Shown piece after piece: positions 17,057 through 22,507 of a stretch of 22,507 bases of DNA (positions are counted from its first letter, which is position 1; the number at the start of each line of letters is the position of its first letter). Origin of the DNA: Allomyces macrogynus ATCC 38327 (Eukaryota > Blastocladiomycota > Blastocladiomycetes > Blastocladiales > Blastocladiaceae); contig GG745329.1 of the NCBI GenBank assembly GCA_000151295.1, positions 162,275 through 184,781 of the forward strand, read 5' to 3'. A program made the position numbers and the translations under genes. Below the pieces are notes generated by a model. The model was not told the DNA's origin and searched no databases. It saw nothing but the letters and a program-made list of their open reading frames with translations.

Positions 17057-19822
17057 TTAGCCGAGCTTCCACGTCGGCATCCACGAGCGGCCCTGCGCAA
17101 ACTCGGCCGCGGGCCAGTCGAACCCAAACGTCATGGGCGCAAAGTACGCAAACACGCCCGTGACCGCGGCAATCACAGCGATCCAGGCGACATGGCGCGC
17201 GACCTTGGGCGCCATATCGAGCACGTGGTCGAGCAGAAACGCCGCGAGCAGGATCGTAAAGTAGAGCGCCGGGAAGTAGTGGTGCAGGTAGGTGACGCGG
17301 CCCATGATGCCAAACGGCACGTAGTGCAAGAACCAACCGGCCAGGAGCCACTTGCCGGCAAAGATGAACTTACCCCACGCGGGCGAGCTCAGGTTCCAGT
17401 CGGCCGTTGCCATCTTGCGCTGGAACTTGGCGTGGTAGAGCGCCCACAGCGCAATGTACCCGCCGAGCGACGCGATCGCGCCCCACCAGACGAGCGGATT
17501 GCCGAGCATGTAGAACTTGATGTCGTTGTCGCCCCAGCTGCACATCCGGATGCCGACGTGCATGAACGGCCACTCGGACGGCGAACTCGTCAGACCGTCG
17601 GGCTCCTTGTCCGGGTCCGGAACGAGCGCGTTGTTGCTCGTCCACATGGCCACGTTCAGGTGCGCAAAGTCCTTGAGGAACTGCGACTTGAAGTGCGACG
17701 CGTCGGCCTTGGGCAACCGGTCGTTCCAGTGGTTCTCAATGTTCCACATGTTGTTGATGTCGCTGTTGCGGTCCTTGCGCTTGTCGCAGACCACCTCGGC
17801 CTGCTTGAACCCCCACTGCGGCAGGTTCACCGAGTGGCTGCGCAGCAGGCAGCCCGAGTTCTTGTGCCGCAGCCGCAACCGCGTCGTGAGCGTGTGAATC
17901 ACATCCACCTTCTTGCCGCGCGACAAGTCGTCAACAATCTCCACGACCCAGTAGTCGTTCGAGTCGCCAACGGTCTTGTTACCGTACCCCGAGACTTCGT
18001 TCATGTTCTTGGTCACGGGCCCGGCCACCGGATGCGAGTGCAGGTTCTTGCCTGTCGACGCGTGCACGAGACGCACAATGTCGCCGTTGCGCACGTACTC
18101 AATCGGACGGTTCACGGCGGGCGTCTCACTGGTCTCAGCGGGAGCAGCAGCCTCGGCCACGGGCGCATCGTCCTTGGACGCGGCAGCGTCCGACGCTTCG
18201 GCCTTAACGGCGCCATCGGCCGCGGCCGATTCAGCAGGCGGCGCATCCGGCACCGCGTCCATGGCCACGTCCGACCCGCCCTTGGTCACCTTGGCGGGCG
18301 ACCCGTATTTGGCGTCGTCCTCGGCCTCGGCCTCGCGCGTCTTAGCAATAAACCAGTCGTTGTTGGCATCCTTGTGGTGGTAGCACGTCACCTGCTGCTG
18401 CTTCGACCCATGCGGGTAGGTCTGCACGTGCGAGTGCAGCAACCCACCACCAAAACCAAAGTTCTTGAGCGTGAACTTGGCGCCGTACGCGAGCTCGAGC
18501 GGTGCGTCCTTGAGGTTGTTCCCCTGCAAGTTCGACTGGAAGAGCGAGCTCATTTGCGCGTCGCCCGGGCCCGACTTGGTCAGGATCGCGAAATGCAGCG
18601 CAAACGAGGCAATGTAGATGGCGACCGGGATCAGAATCAGACACACGATGCGCGCGACCCAGTGCTTGATGTAGGTGGCCTTGGGCATCGACACGTCGCC
18701 AAACAGATCCCACAGGTTCTCGAGCGTGTAGAGACCGACCACGGCCACGACAAAGAAGCCGACCCACTTGACCGACGAGACGAGACCGAGCGAAACACCC
18801 GTGTTGACGAGCCACAGCCACCAGTCGAGCGAGAAGGGCTGGTTCTGCAAGTTGGCAAACTTGGTGAAGCAGTAGAAGGACAGGACCGTGAAGAAGAGCA
18901 GCATCGAGTCGAGCAGAATGAAGCGGCTAATGACCGTGTATGCGTTGTCTGGCAAGAGCATGAGAACAAGGAGAGCGTCAGTGCTGCATTCGCGCGCTCG
19001 TTTCGGCAGTTCAGCAAGCGCATACCGAACAGAACCATCGACGCAGCAGCAAACGCGGCCCAGCGGCTCATCTTGAGCTCGCGCGCGGTCAAGTAGGCGA
19101 CCGGAACCATGAGGGCGCCCCACAGCGCGCAGAACATGCGCATGGCAGTGTAGTTGACGTTGGGCGGGTACTCCTTGCCCGACTCGAAATCGAACGAGCC
19201 ATCGTAGCCGGCAAACAGGCCGGCAAGGCCAATGAGCGTCTTGCCGAGCGGCGGGTGCACGTCAAAGTAGAAGTCGCGCTTGATGTAGTGCGAGCCAAAC
19301 TTGCTGCAGAGCGGGAACGAGAACAGGAGAGCAAATGGAGCGTGTCAGATTCGCGGAAATGAAGGCGGCGGCCAACAGCTCGAACAACAGCCCAACTGTG
19401 CAGCGAAACGCAGATCAGGGCCGGTGGGCAGTGGGAAAAGCGTACCCAAAGTGCGCCTCGTCCCAGCTGAGAGAGGATCAGGCGGAAGGATGAACAACAA
19501 ACGAGAAGCGATGGGCGGCGTCAAGCGGTCAGACGTGATCCAAAGAGCCAGGCAGAGTGATCCAGCAACTGTGGGAGCGCGACACGAACACGACTTTGTT
19601 GGACCAGCCGATGCGCGCAAAGCGCGTGGCAAAGGCGAGGAACGTGAGAAGGTAGAGCGAGTAGGTCTCTACGTTGGACGGTGCCGGGCGCGAAGGAGCC
19701 GTGGAGATGGACACGTTGAGCTTGTCCTTGCCCGACGCGTCGTCGTCGACGAGCAGGGGGGTCGCGTCGGCGGGGCGGCCCTTGCGGCGCTGCTTGAGCT
19801 CCATGTCGGCGTAGCTGGACAT
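17057..19822 (-). CDS. PMT2: Dolichyl-phosphate-mannose-protein mannosyltransferase, PMT2 type, four exons
   Basis: This multi-pass ER-membrane GT39 enzyme transfers mannose from dolichyl-phosphate-mannose to Ser/Thr of secretory proteins, usually as a PMT1-PMT2 heterodimer. Exons are complement(17057..18948, 19026..19303, 19446..19466, 19590..19822), giving 807 residues. The first luminal loop reads NKVVWDEAHFGKFGSHYIKR then DFYFDVHPPLGK; the essential Asp-Glu is residues 80-81. MVLFDNAYTVISRFILLDS follows. Three MIR motifs lie in the central luminal domain: LLHSHVQTYPHGSKQQQVTC, NLHSHPVAGPVTKNMNEVSG and LLRSHSVNLPQWGFKQAEVV. C-terminal membrane helices include WLLAGWFLHYVPFGIMGR. A 75-residue Ala/Asp/Glu-rich insertion (about 382-456) lies between MIR1 and MIR2. 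Exon 2 is only 21 nt. Introns are 123, 142 and 77 nt, all GT-AG (GTTCGT, GTACGC, GTATGC donors). The ATG at 19822 (CCACCATGT) is well placed. The gene diverges from that at 20648. Family is certain; PMT2 rather than PMT3/6 is inferred from motif style. Confidence 0.95.
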
Positions 19823-19903
19823 GGTGGGCAGGCAGGCCACGGAACGGTAACAGCGGATTTGAGTCGGGAGCCGGGGGCGGTGGTCGGAGGTCGGGTCGCG
19901 TTG

Positions 19904-19918
19904 GAGAGAGAGAGAGAG
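19904..19918. repeat. GA/CT dinucleotide microsatellite upstream of PMT2
   Basis: Seven and a half GA units lie about 82 bp upstream of the PMT2 ATG, read as CT on the PMT2 strand. CT-rich tracts are common in fungal 5' UTRs and core promoters. Confidence 0.7.
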
Positions 19919-20379
19919 GCAGAGCGCCCGAGCACGAATCCCGGTGGGTGGTGGCGCTCGCGGTCGTGCGTGGAAATTGCACGAGCACACGCGCAGTCCT
20001 TGGCAAGCACGAACAGGCCGCAGCCGAGTTGAGATTGGCCAGGATGGCGTTGGCGTTGGCGGTGGTTGATGTTGGCGAGAGTCGCGCGGCCGCCGGCGCA
20101 GCGAGGTGTGCAGGCACAGGCACGCGTCGGGCGGGTTCGCCCTGATCTGCAGTGAATCCCGTCCAGAAACCGCGCCTGCGCCCGCACCCTGCTTTTCCAT
20201 CAGGTTTCACACCCTGTCTCAACCGGGATTGCCAGGGGTCGTGGCGCTTGACGGCCGCGAGAGAGATTTGACAGGCGCCGTCACGCACGCCGGCCCACGT
20301 CAGACGTGGCTGACGCGGTCATCTGACGGCACCTGCCCGCCTGTCTCACGGCATCGCAGCGCGTCTCCCACCTTTGGCT

Positions 20380-20396
20380 GTGATCACAGTGATCAC
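20380..20396. promoter_or_regulatory. Doubled palindrome GTGATCAC-A-GTGATCAC
   Basis: Two copies of the perfect 8-bp palindrome GTGATCAC are separated by one base, so the whole 17-bp site is also symmetric apart from its central A. It lies 252 bp upstream of the ATG at 20648 and 558 bp from the PMT2 ATG. The symmetry suggests a site for dimeric DNA-binding proteins, but no factor can be named. Confidence 0.35.
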
Positions 20397-20647
20397 GCTT
20401 GCCCGCTGCGCTCGCCCGACGCTGGCGCACGATCATTGCTCGCACGCTGCCGCTCCCGCACGCGGCCCGCCGTCTTCACTCTGCACCACTCTTCTTCGCG
20501 CTGCTAGACTGACAGGCCCGACTCTGCAGCTCGCCGCCCTCGTGTCGCGCCGCGATCTCCTCCCTCGCGACCCTCCGCACTCGCTCCCTGCCGCCGCTTG
20601 CCGCCTCCTATATCATCCAATCGCGCCAAATATCACTGTCCACCACC

Positions 20648-22507
20648 ATGGCGTCGTCCGCGCCCGACGCCTCGGCCGTCGTGCCCGACTACGAGTCGAT
20701 GCTGATCCTGGGCCGCAGCGACAACAGCATCTTTGACGCGCACGACCCGCCCGAGCCCATCTCCGTCGTCGACGACGGCCTCCACGCGCACCCTACTACC
20801 ACGATGCAAGCGGATCGCGCCTCTCGGTCTCCGCAGCGGCTGCCGGCCACGGCGCGCGCGTCGTCGCCGCCCGCGTCCGTGCCCGCGGGCATGATCGGCA
20901 ACCTGCCGAGCAACGTCTCGCTCTCGTGGACCGACATTCTGCGGCCGCTCGATCAGACATCGCACCAGCTCGTCGACCAGATCATGGCGCCGCCCGGGCT
21001 AATGACGACCTTGTCCGCGACTGACATGGAGGGAGGGAGCGCCGCGCCCGCCCAAGCGCCCGCGTTTATCCAGCAGCAGCACACGGCGCCGTCTCCCGCC
21101 GGCGTGCGCCCGCCGTCACCGCCGCCGTTGCGCGTCGCGACTGAGCAGCAGCAAAACAACGCCGACCTGAACACCCCGTCAAACCGCGCGGGCCGGAGCA
21201 AGGAAAGTACTACGACTTCCACCACCACTTCTGCGCGCCCGGCATCGCCGGCGCGCGCCGGCTCGCCGGGGCCGCAGCCCGTGGTCCTCGGCGCGCTCAA
21301 GGGCAAGATTGTCGCGTCCAAGGTCGACACGTGGCGCGCGCCGTCGCCCAAGCGCGAGCGCAAGGCTGGCACCGGGTCGGCATCGCCGCCCGCATCGCTC
21401 GGCAGTGCCGAAGTCATGGCACCACAGCACGTGCAGCTGCCTGCAAGCCCGCCGCGCCGCGTGCAGACGGCCGACGCTGACCAGCTCGCAATTGCCGTGG
21501 CGAGTCCCGGGTCGGCGCGCAGTTTGAGTAGTCCGCCGGTGCCGGCCGCGAGCGTGTTCTCGGGCAACCAAGGAAGTAACGTGCACTTGCTTCAGCAGTC
21601 GAGTTTCTCGGCGGCGTTGCAGGACATGGCGCGGCAGAACGCGCCGTCGCCGTCGGCGGCGCCGCAGTCGTTTGAGGTCACGTCCCCGTCCAAGGCGCTC
21701 TCCAAGCTCCAGCAGGACCAGCTGCAGATCTTGTTGCGCGAGGCCGAGGCCAACATGCAGCAGCAACAGCAGGGCACGACCGACCGGGCCAAGGAGGTGC
21801 TCCCGAAAGTCGACACGTGGCGCGACGACCGCATGTCCCCAGCGGCGCGTCGGCGCGCGCAGATCCAGCAGGAGCAGAGAGAGCTCGAGCACCAGCGTTT
21901 GCTCGAGGCGCAAGCTGTGGAACGCGACCGGATCTGGCGCGCCGAGCAGGCCGCCGAGCAGGACCGGCGCCGGCGCGACCACGAAAACTCGATTGGGATC
22001 CAGGCGTGCTCGCTCGACTTCCTCGTCTCGGTCGGCGCCGAGCCCAAGGCCACCGTGCCCGTCCCACAGCCGCAGCCCATGTCGCCGTCGGCCGCGCGCC
22101 GTGCCGCGGCGGCCGGTGGGGTCCAGGCTAAGGTCGACACGTGGTGGCGCGACGGGGTCCCGCGGTCGCGGTCGCCGTCGTTCCAGGAAAAGGCGACGAA
22201 CAGCCCGACGCGCACGGAAGCGGTTCCGGTAGGTGCCATCATGTCCTACTCGGCGGCCGAAGAGGGCGCGAGGCTCGTCTCGGCCGTGCACTTTGCGCCC
22301 TATGACGACGAGCACACGTCGTTGGGCATCCAGACCAAATCGGCGACTGACTTGGCCGTGCAACGTTCCCTTCTCGCACCCACCAGCAGTACGTCTCAGC
22401 AACATCAGCACGGCGCATCAGCAGAGCCAGTTCCCTTGTCGCCACGTCCCCGACGGCTGGGCGTGCGGCAAGGGTCGACGCCCGGCGGGCGCAAACGTGG
22501 GCGCAGA
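20648..22507 (+). CDS. Large disordered protein with three KVDTW motifs and a coiled coil (3' end outside window)
   Basis: The frame is open without a stop for 620 codons to the window end; no intron is needed. I do not recognise a family. The N-terminus MASSAPDASAVVPDYESMLI is followed by long stretches rich in Pro, Ser, Ala and Gln. The motif K-V-D-T-W occurs at residues 225-229 (followed by RAPSPKRERK), 387-391 (RDDRMSP) and 495-499 (WRDGVPRSRSPS); all three share the 12 bases GTCGACACGTGG. Two Gln/Glu/Arg-rich helices, probably coiled coils, lie at about 355-380 (LQQDQLQILLREAEANMQQQ) and 396-445 (RAQIQQEQRELEHQRLLEAQ and on). Many SP dipeptides could be kinase sites. The last residues are basic (GGRKRGRR) and could be a nuclear signal. 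The ATG has good context (CCACCATGG). A scaffold or regulator is plausible, but this is a guess. Confidence 0.8.
   Translation, partial: MASSAPDASAVVPDYESMLILGRSDNSIFDAHDPPEPISVVDDGLHAHPTTTMQADRASRSPQRLPATARASSPPASVPAGMIGNLPSNVSLSWTDILRPLDQTSHQLVDQIMAPPGLMTTLSATDMEGGSAAPAQAPAFIQQQHTAPSPAGVRPPSPPPLRVATEQQQNNADLNTPSNRAGRSKESTTTSTTTSARPASPARAGSPGPQPVVLGALKGKIVASKVDTWRAPSPKRERKAGTGSASPPASLGSAEVMAPQHVQLPASPPRRVQTADADQLAIAVASPGSARSLSSPPVPAASVFSGNQGSNVHLLQQSSFSAALQDMARQNAPSPSAAPQSFEVTSPSKALSKLQQDQLQILLREAEANMQQQQQGTTDRAKEVLPKVDTWRDDRMSPAARRRAQIQQEQRELEHQRLLEAQAVERDRIWRAEQAAEQDRRRRDHENSIGIQACSLDFLVSVGAEPKATVPVPQPQPMSPSAARRAAAAGGVQAKVDTWWRDGVPRSRSPSFQEKATNSPTRTEAVPVGAIMSYSAAEEGARLVSAVHFAPYDDEHTSLGIQTKSATDLAVQRSLLAPTSSTSQQHQHGASAEPVPLSPRPRRLGVRQGSTPGGRKRGRR

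Larger units (their letters stand above)
19823..20647. other. Divergent intergenic (promoter) region between PMT2 and the KVDTW-motif gene
   Basis: These 825 bp separate two divergent starts, so both promoters lie here. On the PMT2 side there is a GA/CT microsatellite at 19904-19918. On the other side are a doubled 8-bp palindrome at 20380-20396, a TATATC at 20609-20614 and a CCAAT at 20617-20621, the last two only 27-39 bp from the ATG and so perhaps within the 5' UTR. Small ORFs here show no coding signature. Confidence 0.5.

Noticed and set aside
16952..19096. 714-codon ORF on the + strand
   Set aside because: It lies antisense to the PMT2 coding exon. It is Arg/Val/His-rich with no domain, the usual shadow of a G/C-third-position gene.
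21179..22411. 410-codon ORF on the - strand
   Set aside because: It is antisense to the KVDTW-motif gene, which has a good start context, an uninterrupted frame and repeated motifs. The minus frame is Arg/Leu-rich with no domain.
1..22507. CRISPR array, bacterial operon, rRNA genes or phage
   Set aside because: Introns, pol III tRNA genes and eukaryotic protein families make this nuclear eukaryotic DNA. No regularly spaced repeats or rRNA signatures were seen.

Overview
This is GC-rich nuclear DNA, almost certainly fungal. Conserved eukaryotic genes are interrupted by short spliceosomal introns (58-330 nt, mostly GT-AG, one apparent GC-AG). The window carries a protein O-mannosyltransferase of the PMT2 type, a GPI12/PIG-L deacetylase, a JSN1/PUF1-like RRM-Pumilio protein, a 14-3-3 protein and prefoldin subunit 5, plus intron-less tRNA genes for Trp and Lys. 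PMT2 and JSN1/PUF1-like proteins point to a fungus. The sequence alone does not let me fix the phylum. I read all functions from visible motifs; no database search was run.

Layout. 1-328: 3' end of an unidentified Gly/Met-rich protein (+). 1023-1805: prefoldin subunit 5 (-), three exons. 2029-3797: a large inverted duplication with two identical-looking 780-bp arms around a 209-bp spacer. Each arm holds one tRNA-Trp(CCA), and the two tRNA genes converge. The outer ends of the arms form the upstream regions of PFD5 (-) and the 14-3-3 gene (+), so these divergent genes share a mirror-image 5' region. 3843-5197: 14-3-3, four coding exons including a 9-nt first exon and a 20-nt microexon. 5668-6856: PIG-L/GPI12, three exons. 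7290-11709: a 1445-residue protein with a long disordered N-terminus, two RRMs and a Pumilio domain. 11710-14402: gene-poor, with two tRNA-Lys(UUU). 14403-14885: a small ORF with a mitochondrial-presequence-like N-terminus. 15144-15216: a third, divergent tRNA-Lys(UUU). 15598-16892: broken coding remnants (-), probably a decaying gene. 17057-19822: PMT2-type O-mannosyltransferase (-), four exons, whose catalytic Asp-Glu pair lies on a 21-nt microexon. 20648-22507: 5' part of a large disordered protein with three KVDTW motifs, running off the window.

PMT2 and GPI12 both act in the ER membrane on glycosylation and GPI-anchor steps. 14-3-3 and the PUF protein are cytosolic regulators, and PFD5 is part of the tubulin/actin co-chaperone. 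Nothing indicates an operon-like or co-regulated cluster apart from the duplicated upstream region of PFD5 and 14-3-3. The most unusual features are that inverted duplication, the catalytic microexon of PMT2, and the repeated KVDTW motif.
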